Origin: Heloderma charlesbogerti
Lineage: Eukaryota; Chordata; Lepidosauria; Squamata; Helodermatidae
Assembly (NCBI GenBank): GCA_026122225.1
Contig: JANEZZ010000463.1
Span: forward strand, 310,001-374,000
DNA length: 64,000 nt
Direction of reading: 5' to 3'
Under the pieces are notes generated by a model. The model ran no database searches. It was given only the letters and a program-made list of their open reading frames with translations, and had not been told where the DNA came from. Positions 33,626 to 44,352 of this stretch are shown piece by piece (position 1 is the first letter of the stretch; every line of letters begins with the position of its first letter). Position numbers and translations under genes: made by a program.

Positions 33626-36360
33626 ACCCCTGCCTTAGGCGGACAGCAGCCCTGCTATTCTGGAAATTTTATCCTTGGTTTGTTGGATAGCTCCCCAGCC
33701 TCAATGGCAAGATGCTGAGCCACAAAGCAGTGGCAATGGAAACAGAGTAACCAATATCTCCAAATATATTTGTATATGTTCTGGGAGGGGAAAAATATTC
33801 TTCCAAGAAGTTAATAGCCATCATGTAATTCAGATTCCCCTCTTTCCCTGCAATTCTTCCTAAACTAGAGTTCCTGCAGAAGACTAGCTAAAATTATTAC
33901 TACTACAATAATATTCAGATACATTACAAATATAAATTCTACCCCATCTATTTAGAAAGTTGGTTTTAGCCCTGTCCCCACTACTTCACTCTAAAAATTT
34001 GACTTTATTTTAAATAGGCAGGTTCAGCTTAGATATGTGGCATGCATTGGAGATTAGAAGCAGGAAGTTTTTATACATAGCAAGAAATGTTTTAAGAAAA
34101 TCTTCTGGGAAGTATTAGTGCAAGCTCATTCTATATGATTTGTTATGCTGTTGGAGACTCCCGATTATTAGCAGAAAAAAACCCTATGGTTCATAGGGGA
34201 GCATTCTTTTTAAATCCTCTTTGAAAATTAAAAAACAACATTACAAATCCTTTTGCAACTTGAACTTTAAGATTTACTACAGAAAGATGGAGCAAAAAAA
34301 AAAAAGAATACTCACCTTCCTGTTATATCAATAGTATAAATGTTTTAACAGCAATTAAGTCATGTGGGTACCCTTTATAAGCAATTTTTAAACTTTTGGA
34401 GGAAACATCTACCCCTTTGTTAAAACTTCCATGTTTGAATTTAAGCTTACAGAGGAGAGGTGGAAGGGGGCAGCATTTTCACCTGATGTCCCCCTGCCAG
34501 CACCAAACCCACCTTGTTAAAATTTGTGCATAAGACATCCTCTGCTCCACAGTCACTGTGCTCTCAGAGGGGAGAAATTCAGAGTACTTCCCAGGATTGA
34601 AAAAAAAATTTCAAAGATTGCCTCCATCGTTCCTCCTGCCCTGCACTGGATGATTAGAAGCCTCCATGTTTGGGGGGTTCCGATCATAGCAGGCGCAATA
34701 GATAGGATTGTGCCCTTACGTAATGTGGGTGTCGGTAGGTTGGCACAAACAATGGGATATCACTGAGGAACATTTACCTCACCAGAGATATTTGTTATGA
34801 GGCTAGAAAAAATACCCCACAAGAACAAAAACATTAGTATGTAGTAATAGCAAAGTTTTACCTTGACCGTTTATGACATTTCCTAATATTTTGGATTTAA
34901 AACATACTTCTGACACCACAGACACATAGTTGTTCGTGGGAGATTTTACCACTCCAAGATAGATTGGAAAATGGCTTGGGGCATTAAAATGCCCCCACAA
35001 ACATGTTTGCATTATTTTTATGAGTTTTGCAAGAGAAATTAGCATTAAAAGGGGATCTTCAGTCAGTTACGATTCCGTGAAACCATGCCCTTTAATCTAA
35101 TTCTGTCACAGTCTATGTTATTTATTCTAAAAACCAGTCACATAAAAAGCTAATTGTCAAGGAAACCATCCTCAAAGCAGCTACTCAGGAATAGCCTTCC
35201 CCTCACTGACTTGAAGGGGCCCTTGCAGAATAAGTGACTTGAAGACAGAAGTCTAAGTGTATAACACATTTTTTTTAAACTGACATCTCTTGGCTGGTTC
35301 CTCTTCCTCATCTGAGGACTGAGTGGTGAGAGCAGGGAGTAAGGAAGCATTAAAGACACCAATTTGGTCTAATTTCTGAGCTAATGTGCAGACCGTACAT
35401 CTTCTGGCCAAGTAAATATCACAGCCATGATACATTAGGCGTAATTAGCCTTTCTGCACACAGTGCCCTAAATGGGCCAAGCTCTATCAAATAATCTTGC
35501 CAAGAGCAGCTCACAATCCGCTGCAGAAGACAATAGAAAAGCAGAAGGAAAGCTGCGCTGCAGAAAAGGGGGATGGAGGCAGGAGCAGAAAGCGGATTGT
35601 AACCAAAAGAAGTTGATTGTAACAGAAAGCAACAGCAAATAGGTGGCTAGTAGACAAGAAGTTAAAATGGGTATTCCAAGGCTAGGTAAAGCATAAGAAG
35701 ATGCAAGAGGACAAAGAAGGAAAAACAAGTGAACAAAGAGAAGGCTATAAACAAACACTGGTGTTGCCAACTAGGCATTTGGGGATGCCCTTAAACAACT
35801 GGAGGAGAGGCATGAAGATCCGTGTTTGTATAAAGTTAGAGAAAGAGATAAAGGAAAATTTAGGAGCAAACAGTGATTATTGAAAACATCCTTAGCATGT
35901 TAGAGATTAAAGGGGGAAAGAATGATATGAAGAGTGCCCCAAGGTAAAATAACTGAATGACTTGTGTGTGATGTTAAACTGAAAACGCCCCAGATCTGTC
36001 TCCAGATGTGCTTCTTTCTTGTTATACATCTGCTCATATAAACTGCTACATTGTTATGTTTATGAAGGGTATAAAATTTAAAAACTTATTTTGTAAGGAG
36101 TTGGCACAGGAGAAAACAGCAAGAGAGTAATGGATTAATTTTTGGAATTAAGTCTATAGTCAATCAGCAAATGCTTGTATCAGTATGTAAAACAGCCTGT
36201 TAGACATCCAATATATATTTGCTATGCAATTCAGGTTTACCTTGAGGGGAAAAAAAGAGTCCTTCCTCTTTTTCTCATCTTCCCACCTAGGCAGTCACTC
36301 AGCATTATTTGTTAAAATATGAATTACCCTTAAAAAGTTTCCAAAATGAGGAATACTCAC
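33626..36360. other. Intron 2, no recognised feature
   Basis: This is mostly AT-rich complex sequence. A right-hand end of the CAATCCTATG family (GGATTGTGCCC then TTA) is visible near 34705-34720 without a clear left partner. No further PDIA5 exon was found between exons 2 and 3. Confidence 0.5.
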
Positions 36361-36487
36361 AAGATTTGGAATAAAGTACCAATACGTTATTCCGTGTTCT
36401 CAGGAGTTTCTTGAAGTCCTTCTGATCGCTAATTTTTTCTATTAGTGGGGATATCTTTGCTGATGATAGGCATGCTGGAAAGATGGT
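36361..36487 (-). CDS. PDIA5: PDIA5 exon 2 (start of mature N-terminal domain)
   Basis: The 127-base exon reads 42 codons in phase 0 plus one base. It begins within the end of the predicted signal peptide and includes the stretches LSSAKISPLIEKISD and KKLLRTRNNVLVLYSKS, which closely match the start of mature human PDIA5. The acceptor is a pyrimidine-rich tract ending in TTGCAG immediately above 36487, and the donor is GTGAGT starting at 36360. The motif VLVLYSKS lies where a catalytic thioredoxin domain would carry its CxxC, so this domain should be non-catalytic, as known for the PDIA5 N terminus. The reading frame stays open upstream of the acceptor, but the splice site and the loss of similarity there support this boundary. 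The signal-peptide exon was not found. Confidence 0.92.
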
Positions 36488-37299
36488 CTGCAATGGTAAA
36501 ACAGAGAAAAAACACAAACTATTTCAAATGGAAACACTACTATTGTGAACCAACTTATTCAACAACATTGCCTTCAACACTCCTGCTGCCTTCTGTATTT
36601 TATCTAGAGGGCACACACATCTGCTAAGGATTCCTGTAAAAATATAATGCTGGGGAATATTCTATAGCACAAAGAATACAATTTTGCCTAGTTGTTTGCT
36701 TTTTGTCCTCTCATGCATAAATCTGAACACTCAGACTGAGAGATGGAGAGATGAAAAGAAAACATAGAAAAACAAATGAAGCTGACACAGGAGGCCTAAA
36801 TACTTACCCTCCAAACTTGCTAATGATATATCTGGCCCAATCTAACTTCAACCTTATCTTTGAGTGAATCTGGGCCATAGAAGCAACCAACTGCAACATC
36901 TCCAGAGATGTTAGTGCCACTTGCCATAGATAATCCAGCAGAGTTTATACAAAGTACTGTTGCGTAACTCAGAGTTTATACAAAGTACTGGGGGCAAACA
37001 GACTGGCTAATATCTTCTTGATTATTCTATACTGTAAAATCAATGCAGTGATTATGATTTTAACTGTTCTTGATACAAGACATCTTTTATCTCAGTCTGT
37101 TTGAAGCAGAGATTCTCAAATTGCAGAGCAAGTGCCCTGGGGGATTAAAGACGGGGTAGGGGGGTGTTGTGCCTGATCAGACATATTATTTGCCATTTTT
37201 ACATCTGATGTGAACTGTTATTCTCAGTCTACACCCAGGATTCATAAACTGGATTGTTTGTGCAGAATATACTCAGGAAACCATTGCATTAATGGTTTG
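36488..37299. other. 5' side of PDIA5 exon 2 (intron 1), unassigned
   Basis: I searched the minus strand for a signal-peptide exon and found none with a matching donor. A short direct repeat, CAGAGTTTATACAAAGTACT, occurs at 36938 and 36970. Confidence 0.5.
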
Positions 37300-37480
37300 A
37301 CGTGATCTCTTCGTAGCTCCCTAGGCGGTTTACAGAGATTAAAACATTCAAACCTAATATACAAAGTTTAAAAGCCATTTACATTAAACACACAGACAAT
37401 ATACACAAAGATTACATATAACTAAAAACAACTTTGAACAGTCAGTCATAACCACAGACAAATCTAGGACTGATTAAAAT
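37300..37480 (-). repeat. Antisense LINE tail
   Basis: CCCTAGGCGGTTTACAGAG followed by A-rich ATTAAAACATTCAAACC sequence is the inverted form of an L2-group 3' end. Confidence 0.45.
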
Positions 37481-37623
37481 TATAACCCTTCTCTCTCCTT
37501 TTGCAGTCTTGATAGAAATGGCTCCTCTGAAGCTGCTAGTTGCACTGGGAGGAAATCCCCCCTTGACACTCCAGGGCTACTATTGGCATTTTTGAAAAAC
37601 AAACTTCCACATTATATGTGCTG

Positions 37624-38299
37624 TTTCCCGCCTCCCAGCTGAGCAGAGCAGAGCAGAGCAAGCTGCTCCAGCTGGTCCAGGGACTACAGAAGCAGGCAAG
37701 CTCCCAGAGAGCGAGCGAACAGGGGGAGCAAAGAGGAGTTGGCCAGGGGAGTTGTGGTGGTTGAAGAGACAAAGGAGACAAAGGAGACAGAGGCTAAGAG
37801 GTAAGTGGGTTGCAGGAAGCCCAGGGGGCTGCCCTTTATCCTTCTGATTGGCTGTGAGCTCACCAGGTGCTTCTGAGAGCTCCAACTGAATTGGAGGGGT
37901 GTGGCCTGAGTACTCCCAGCAGCTGACTGGGCGGGAAGCTTCAGTATGTTTCCCGCCTCCCAGCTGAGCAGAGCAGAGCAGAGCAAGCTGCTCCAGCTGG
38001 TCCAGGGACTACAGAAGCAGGCAAGCTCCCAGAGAGTGAGCGAACAGAGCGAGCGAACAGGGGGAGCAAACAGGAGTTGGCCAGGGGAGTTCGGCAGGGG
38101 AGGTCAAGGGGGAGGTCAAGGGGGAGGCCCCTAACATTTTTTAAAATTATTTTTATTTTTTATTTTTTCCATTTATTTGTCTTGTAACACACACTTTCAC
38201 ACCAGTGGGACTCTGCTTTTAACCTCTACTGAGTAGAGGAGCAGGCACAGGCTAGTCTAGAACAATCACAAAGCTAGACACAAAAAGGGAAAAGAGGCT
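37624..38299 (+). promoter_or_regulatory. CR1 5' leader with two tandem monomers
   Basis: A block beginning TTTCCCGCCTCCCAGCTGAG and carrying four GAGCA units occurs at 37624 and again at 37949, 325 bases apart. The two copies are near identical over about 120 bases. Each begins with a perfect E2F-type site (TTTCCCGC). Between them lie an inverted CCAAT box (ATTGG, 37847-37851), a GGGGTGTGGC box near 37897 and GGGCGGGAA near 37930. The second monomer runs via a GGGAGGTCAAGG-type minisatellite (38090-38130) to the ORF1 start at 38300. This looks like an internal promoter of a CR1 LINE. Promoter activity is inference. Confidence 0.6.
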
Positions 38300-39325
38300 A
38301 TGGAAGGACAAGACTCTCCAGTGCTGGTGACCCGCAAGGTGTGTGCAATGTTTGTTTTCTTGCCTGAGAACAACATGGCCTACACCTGCAACAAGTGCAA
38401 GTTGATCACGCTGCTGGAGGAAAAAGTAAGTGGACTGGAGCGGCGACTGTCGACCCTCCAGGGAATAAGAGAACACGAAGAGTTCTTGGACAGAATGGGG
38501 GAACTACAGCAGCAAAGGGCAGACCAGAAGCTTGAAGAGCAACAGCAAGATGAGGCAGTGGGAAATGCTGAGGTGAAGAAAAATGGAATAGAGGATACTC
38601 CTTGGAAAAGGGTGACAGTTAGGAGAAGAAGAACTAGACGCCACTCTGCACCAGTGGAAGCAGTGGAGCTGTGGAACCGATTCCAGGTACTTGCGGATGA
38701 GACTGGAGGACAGCCTGCAGAGGAAGAATCACAGGGGAACCTGCATGAGAGTGAGCAAGAGGCTAAAGGTCAGTCAAACAGAGGCGATGAAACCCAGGCC
38801 TACAAGAAGAAGAAGAGAACCGTGGTAGTAGTGGGAGACTCCTTGCTGCGTGGGATCGAGACCCAAGTATGTCGCGAAGACCCATGGACTCGCCAGGTAT
38901 GTTGTCTCCCGGGAGGACAGATTAGAGACGTGACTGAAAGGTTGCCTGCACTCATAAAGCCCACTGACAGGTATCCCTTTCTTCTCATCCATGTGGGAAC
39001 AAATGATACCGCCAAGCGGAGCTACGAAGAGATCACGTCAGACTTTGAAGCTTTGGGAAGGAAACTCAAGAACTTTGGGGCCCAGATAGTTTTCTCATCC
39101 ATCCTTCCAGTAGTTAGAAGAGGGATAGAAAGGGAACGAAAAATACTCCGGGTGAATGACTGGCTATGAAGGTGGTGCCGACGAGAGAGATTTGGATTCT
39201 GGGACCATGGGCTATACTTCCTGGAAGATGGGCTGTTGGCTAGGGATGGGTTGCACCTCACAAAGGATGGGAAGAATGTGTTTGGCCACAGCATGAAGAA
39301 CTTCATCAGGAGGGCTTTAAACTGA
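38300..39325 (+). pseudogene. CR1 ORF1 protein with SGNH esterase domain, one stop
   Basis: The N terminus has a CxxC pair (TCNKCKLITLLEEKV) leading into a coiled-coil stretch (residues about 30-100), then a basic segment (VRRRRTRR). The C-terminal half is an SGNH/GDSL esterase-type domain: VVVVGDSLLRG with the Ser, GGQIRDVTERL, and HVGTNDTAK with the block-III Asn. An in-frame TGA at 39167-39169 follows VNDWL. The frame then continues with the block-V motif DGLHLTKDG and ends at 39325. ORF1 of CR1 binds nucleic acid in the retroposition complex, and esterase activity has been shown for some relatives. The stop makes this copy defective. Confidence 0.88.
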
Positions 39326-39348
39326 ATCCTACGGGGAAGGGAGATGTA

Positions 39349-39819
39349 ATGTTGGGGGTAACAATGGACATAGGCGCATGCACTGCAATGGAGAGAACAG
39401 CTCTGATAGCGCCCAATAATAGTCTTCAGACACATGTAGGAAGAAAGCCAGACTATGAAGCACATGGTCTTCGATGTCTATATACTAATGCCCAGAGTAT
39501 GGGAAACAAACAGAACGAACTTGAACTCTTAATACAGGAGGGAAATTATGACTTGATAGGTATAACTGAGACTTGGTGGGATGACTCTCATGACTGGAAT
39601 ACAGCACTTGAAGGATATAACTTGTTCAAAAAGAACAGGAGGAACAGAAAGGGAGGTGGGGTTGCACTGTATGTGAAAAATACATATCTCTGCACAGAAA
39701 TACAGGAGGATGAGCTTGGTAGCCCCATCGAGAGCATCTGGGTTGAAATAAATGGAGCAAAGAATACCGGCCACCCAATCAAGGAGAAGACAAGGATGAA
39801 ACTTTTGAAAAGCAAATAG
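39349..39819 (+). pseudogene. CR1 ORF2, endonuclease N-terminal half
   Basis: The stretch encodes YTNAQSMGNKQNELELLIQ, DLIGITETWWDDSHDW and GGVALYVKN, the first blocks of the AP-like endonuclease (Asn and Glu active-site motifs). The sequence then loses the usual region after SIWVEI and shifts frame near 39770. The following part (MGDFNFPDICW at 39852) is in another frame. The missing stretch corresponds to the middle of the endonuclease, so target nicking would be lost. Confidence 0.88.
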
Positions 39820-39851
39820 CCAATGTTTTAAGGAAGCATGATGTAGTAGTA

Positions 39852-40874
39852 ATGGGGGACTTCAATTTCCCCGATATTTGTTGGGAGACAAATTCTGCAA
39901 AACATGGCCCCTCCAGGAAATTCATGACTTGTGTGGCGGATAACTTCCTCCTACAGAAAGTAGAGGAAGGAACCAGAGGATCGGCTATCCTTGACTTGAT
40001 CCTAACCAACAGAGATGACTTAGTGGATAAAGTAGCAGTTACAGGAACTCCGGGGGAAAGCGACCATGTTGTACTTGAGTTCTTGGTTCTAAGGGAAGCA
40101 AAAGCCGAGTGTAGTCAAACGCGTACCCTGGATTTTAGGAAAGCTGATTTTCATAAACTCAGAACAATGATCACTAAGGTCCCATGGCAAGCGATGCTAG
40201 CGAGAAAAGGAGTCCAAGATGGGTGGGAGCTTTTAAAAAAGGAAATTCTCAAGGCACAATCACAAGCAATTCCAACAAGAAGAAAAGGTGGAAGACAACA
40301 GAAGAAGCCAATGTGGCTTCACAAAAAGCTTAGGGATGACCTGAAAACAAAAAAGGACACATATAGGAAGTGGATAGAAGGCCAAGTAACAAAGGAAGAG
40401 TACAGGCAGATAGCACAGAATTGCAGGGGTGGCGTCAGGAAGGCTAAAGCTGAGAATGAGCTGAGGTTAGCAAGGGATGTTAAAAACAACAAAAAGGCTT
40501 TCTTCAGCTACGTGCATAGTAAAAGGCAGAGGAAAGAAATGGTTGTTCAGCTATTAAATAAGGATGGCAAAATGATAACAGATGACAAAGAAAAGGCAGA
40601 GGTGCTCAATTCCTACTTTGGCTCAGTCTTCTCCCAAAAGAGGGTTTATGATCCCCCTGGCAAAGGCGGACTACAGGCTGAAGGGGCAGGATTGCAGCTT
40701 GAGATCGACAGGCATATGGTCAAGGAACACCTCATTACTTTGAATGAGTTCAAATCTCCAGGGCCAGATGAACTGCATCCTAGAGTTATAAAGGAACTGG
40801 CAGAAGAACTCTCAGAACCGCTGTCTATTCTCTGTCTATTCTCTTTGAGAAATCATGGAGGACGGGGGAAGTGA
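39852..40874 (+). pseudogene. CR1 ORF2, endonuclease end and RT N-terminal region
   Basis: The 340 residues start at GDFNFPDICWETNS, continue with GTRGSAILDLILTNRDDLVD and GESDHVVLEFLV (endonuclease SDH motif), then the linker and the RT entry block FKSPGPDELHPRVIKELAEE. The frame is lost after LSEPLSIL because the 11-base word CTGTCTATTCT is present twice in tandem (40821-40831, 40832-40842). The next part starts in a different frame. Confidence 0.9.
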
Positions 40875-42217
40875 CAGATGACTGGAGGAGGGCTAACGTT
40901 GTCCCTATCTTCAAAAAGGGTAAAAAGGAGGAACCTGGGAACTACAGACCAGTCAGTCTGACATCCATCCCTGGGAAAATTCTGGAGCAGATCATAAAGC
41001 AATCCATCTGGAAGCACCTTGACAACAATGCCGTGATTACTCGAAGCCAACATGGATTTGTCAAAAACAAGTCCTGCCAGACAAATCTCATCTCATTTTT
41101 TGATCAAGTAACCTCCCTTGTAGACCGTGGGAATGCTGTAGACATCATATACCTCAACTTCAGCAAAGCTTTCGACAAAGTGCCCCATGATATCCTGATG
41201 AGCAAACTAGCTCAAAGTGGGCTAGATGAAACAACGATCCGGTGGATCCACAGTTGGCTACAGAATCGGACTCAAAGAGTGCTTATCAATGGGACCTTCT
41301 CAAACTGGGGAGAGGTAATGAGTGGGGTACCGCAGGGCTCAGTCCTGGGCCCAGTGCTCTTCAACATTTTTATTAATGACTTGGAGGAGGAGGTGCAAGG
41401 AATGCTGATCAAATTTGCAGATGACACAAAATTGGGAGGGATAGCTAATACTTTGGAAGACAGAAACAAAATTCAAAGTGATCTGGATAGACTGGAGCTC
41501 TGGGCAGAAAACAACAGAATGACATTTAATAGGGATAAATGCCCAGTTCTGCACCTAGGAAAAAGAAACCAAATGCACAGTTACAAGATGGGGGATACGT
41601 GGCTCAACCACACTACAAGCGAGAAGGATCTTGGCATTGTTGTCGATCACAAGCTGAATATGAGCCAACAATGTGATGTGGCTGCAAAAAAGGCAAATGC
41701 TCTTTTGGGCTGCATTCATAGAAGCATTGCTTCCAAATCCCGGGAAGTACTAGTTCCCCTCTACTCAGCACTGGTTAGGCCTCATCTGGAGTACTGTGTC
41801 CAGTTCTGGGCACCACACTTTAAGAAGGATGCAGACAAACTGGAGAGGGTTCAGAGGAGGGCAACAAAGATGATCAGGGGACTGGAAACAAAGCCCTATG
41901 AAGAGAGACTGAAAGAACTGGGCATGTTTAGCCTTGAGAAGAGAAGACTGAGGGGAGATATGATAGCACTCTTCAAGTACTTGAAAGGTTGTCACAGAGA
42001 AGAAGGCCAGGATCTCTTCTTGATCATCCCAGAGTGCAGGACACGGAATAATGGGCTCAAGTGACAGGAAGCCAGATTCCGGCTGAACATCAGGAAAAAC
42101 CTCCTGACTGTAAGAGCAAGAAGACAATGGAACATATTACCTGGGGAGGTGGTGGGCTCTCCCACACTGGAGGCCTTCAAGATGAGGCTGGACAGCTATT
42201 TGTCAGGGATGCTCTGA
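40871..42217 (+). pseudogene. CR1 ORF2, reverse transcriptase and C-terminal domain
   Basis: The RT blocks are intact and in order: WRRANVVPIFKKGKKEEPGN, RPVSLTSIPGKILE, QHGFVKNKSCQTNL, YLNFSKAFDKVPHD (first catalytic Asp), SGVPQGSVLGPVLFNIFIND and LIKFADDTKLGG (FADD at residues 182-185 counting from 40871). The C-terminal domain follows with RPHLEYCVQFWAPHF and SLEKRRLRGDMIALFKYLKG. A TGA at 42062-42064 precedes the last 50 codons, which end with LSGML at 42217. The RT core itself shows no lesion, so the copy is young. Confidence 0.93.
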
Positions 42218-42308
42218 CTTGGATTCCTGCATTGAGCAGGGGGTTGGACTCGATGGCCTTGTAGGCCCCTTCCAATCCTACTATTCTACTATTCTATGAT
42301 TCTATGAT

Positions 42309-43020
42309 ATGCAAACATGAGTTTAATGCTCTGTCTAATTTGGCCTGCAGCCAGGGATCCATCACAACCGCAATGGGGTTCTCTGCTCTATCCCTGTCAT
42401 TGGAACAATGGGTGGAATTACCTATGTATATTTCTGTAGCCCAACCTTTTATTCTAGTTTTGTTTACTGTCATTGCTCTGCATTCCTCCTCATAGTTTTA
42501 GATATATGTTGTTGTTGTTGTGTATGCTATCTATTTTATGTCCCAATATGAATGGTTTTTATATTTTATGTATTTTAATGGTTTTTTATGGTTGTGAACT
42601 ATCCAGAGAGCTTCAGCTATGGGGCAGTATAGAAATATAATAAATGAAATGAAATTCAGTGGCATGGTTGGCAGAGACAAGAAAGAGGGCCTTTTTTCGG
42701 CTATAGCACCCAAACTATGGAACCCCTATCCCTAGAGGCTCAGGTGGCCCCTTCTCTTATGTTGTTTGGATGGAATATATAGATCTTTTTATTTTGCCAG
42801 GCCTTTGATCTGCGCTGAATTTCTCCTCCTACTGTATTGGTCTTCATGTGCAGATTCCTGTTGTATTCTTTTTTACACTCTCAGATTTTGACTGCATTCG
42901 TTCCATAATTTTTACTTTTAATTCAAAACCTCCTTGAGTTCCCTTGTTGGGGACAAATGCAGGTTATGCATTTAAAAATTATTAAAAGTTATTGAAAAAA
43001 TAAAGAAATGAATGAATGTG
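42309..43020 (+). repeat. L2-type LINE 3' ends, two decayed pieces
   Basis: At 42497-42655 a T-rich 3' region carries CCAGAGAGCTTCAGCTATGG, then CAGTATAGAAAT and an ATAATAAATG tail, the L2 tail type. At 42655-43020 a second piece contains AAGAGGGCCTTTTTTCGGC and TATGGAACCCC, from the coding 3' end, and closes with AAAATAAAGAAATGAATG. Both are 5'-truncated. The 190 bases before 42497 are unassigned. Confidence 0.6.
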
Positions 43021-44162
43021 TGTCCCTCACACATGCCACACACCCTAAAGGAGAAAATGCATATTCCATATTTTTATCTGTTTTAAAATGATGTACACTG
43101 CCTTGAACCTTTCAGGATAGGGCAAACTGTAAGTTTAAATAAGAGTTGGCAATTATATTATCACCCCCAGCTTTTCCAGATGCCAAGCACTTCCAAAAAG
43201 GCATAAAAATCAAAGCTGCTTTTAAAGACACAGCTGCACTCTGCCAAAGTCATTCTCATGGGTATAAAAAAACCATTGTGTAGCAGCATTAAGAACAATG
43301 AAAAAACTGGAGGGCCTAGTGCAGCAATACTGCACAGAGGAAGAAAAAGATTGCAGTCACTATGGTAAGCATTTATTGCCCCTCTTAGCAATAAAACCCT
43401 ACTTTTTGTAATAGCCAACGGCTGAAACAAACTAAACTAACTGCAAAATACCCTGGGTTTTCAGGCTCACACACTTCATCAGGTTTCACACAAATAAATG
43501 TCAGTAGTTATTTACATCCATCTTCTAACACGGCTTGTAAAATTAAGCTGTATTTATTCAAATATATATTGTATTATAATTTTACAAAATACTATATACA
43601 AAAGCAATTCATTAATAGCACAATCTTGATCGCCACCAGGAATGGATGAAAAAGATAAGGTTGCACATAAGTCTTCTTGCACAATGCATGACACACCACA
43701 GCTAATGATTATATTGTACTCACACAGAAGGCTGGAGAACAGGATATCAACTAGCCATGCCTGCCTGGTGCCAGTTGTGGCATTGCACCAAGCACGACTG
43801 GAACACAGCTTGTACACATCAAGGCACATGGCACAGAACTACAGCACTCTGCTATTCCAACACCTATGGAACCATGAGTATGCAAGACAAAGAGAGAACC
43901 TGGCAACAGGGACCAACAGAAAAGAAGAACAAAGGGGAGAATCTGAATGATCAACAAAACACTAAATCAAAGGACAGTCCCCCAGGAAAGAAGAGCAACT
44001 GCGCAATGCTGGTTCCCAGAATCCATACCCTCCTTTAGGCCACCCCAAACACAAAGACCCACCCAAAACTGCAGGTTCAACAAAAGATGTATCCCAAACA
44101 GGTAAGGAAGTGAAACACCCACCATTGGGTAAGGACAGGAAAGGAAGTAGATTTCCACCATC
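43021..44162. other. 5' flank or intron 1, no recognised gene
   Basis: A TACACTGCCTTGAACC motif with an ATAAGTTTAAATAA-type end near 43090-43145 suggests a further old L2-group tail. Open frames at 43161-44201 on both strands lack domains. Confidence 0.45.
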
Positions 44163-44352
44163 ACCCATAGGAATATAGGAAACTGGCCTTATACAGTCCA
44201 ATTATTGGTCTACCCAGCTCAGTCTTGTCTGCAGTGACTGGTAGCAACTCTCCAGCGATTCAGACAGGAGTCTTTCTAACCCTGGAGATACAAGGGATAG
44301 AACCTGGGACCTTCTGTGCACCAAGCATATACTCTACCAATGAACCATGGCT
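44163..44352 (-). mobile_element. tRNA-Ala-like SINE
   Basis: The minus strand carries CCATGGTTCATTGGTAGAG (A-box region), GAAGGTCCCAGGTTCTATCC (B-box region) and GAGTTGCTACCAGTCACTGC, then the CR1-like 3' segment. It is diverged from the copy at 60716. Confidence 0.7.

Larger units (their letters stand above)
3097..36487 (-). other. PDIA5: PDIA5 gene, partial (exons 2-5 and introns 2-4)
   Basis: This is the span of the four recognised PDIA5 coding exons. Each has a pyrimidine-rich AG acceptor and a GT donor, and the phases join exactly (127, 88, 84 and 46 coding bases). Intron 2 is about 5.5 kb, intron 3 about 25.0 kb and intron 4 about 2.6 kb. PDIA5 is known as an ER-lumen thiol-disulfide oxidoreductase with an N-terminal non-catalytic thioredoxin-like domain, three catalytic thioredoxin domains and a C-terminal KEEL-type retention signal; only the N-terminal region is encoded here. 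Exon 1 is not recognised to the right, and the exon after 3097 is not found to the left. The introns are packed with transposable elements in both orientations. The assignment rests on recalled similarity to the human protein, not on a search. Confidence 0.9.
37624..42308 (+). mobile_element. CR1 LINE, near full length (lineage B)
   Basis: The element has a 5' leader, ORF1 (38300-39325 including one stop), ORF2 (from about 39349 to the natural stop at 42215-42217) and a 3' end of TTCTATGATTCTATGAT, the short tandem repeat diagnostic of CR1. At 4.7 kb it is about the full family length, which is rare because most CR1 copies are 5'-truncated. Only a handful of lesions break the frames. It lies upstream of PDIA5 exon 2, on the opposite strand. 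Confidence 0.93.

Noticed and set aside
35253..35435. Minus-strand exon with Cys-rich and acidic text (CTVCTLAQ, SSDEEEEPAK)
   Set aside because: It has no consensus splice pair and no family resemblance; treated as chance.
37490..37590. Plus-strand exon with CTTTTGCAG acceptor and MAPLKLLVALGG
   Set aside because: It looks signal-peptide-like, but PDIA5 is on the minus strand, the frame stops within about 25 codons and no partner exon is seen.
38090..38130. CRISPR-like or satellite repeat
   Set aside because: It is a short GGGAGGTCAAGG minisatellite in the CR1 leader with no spacers.
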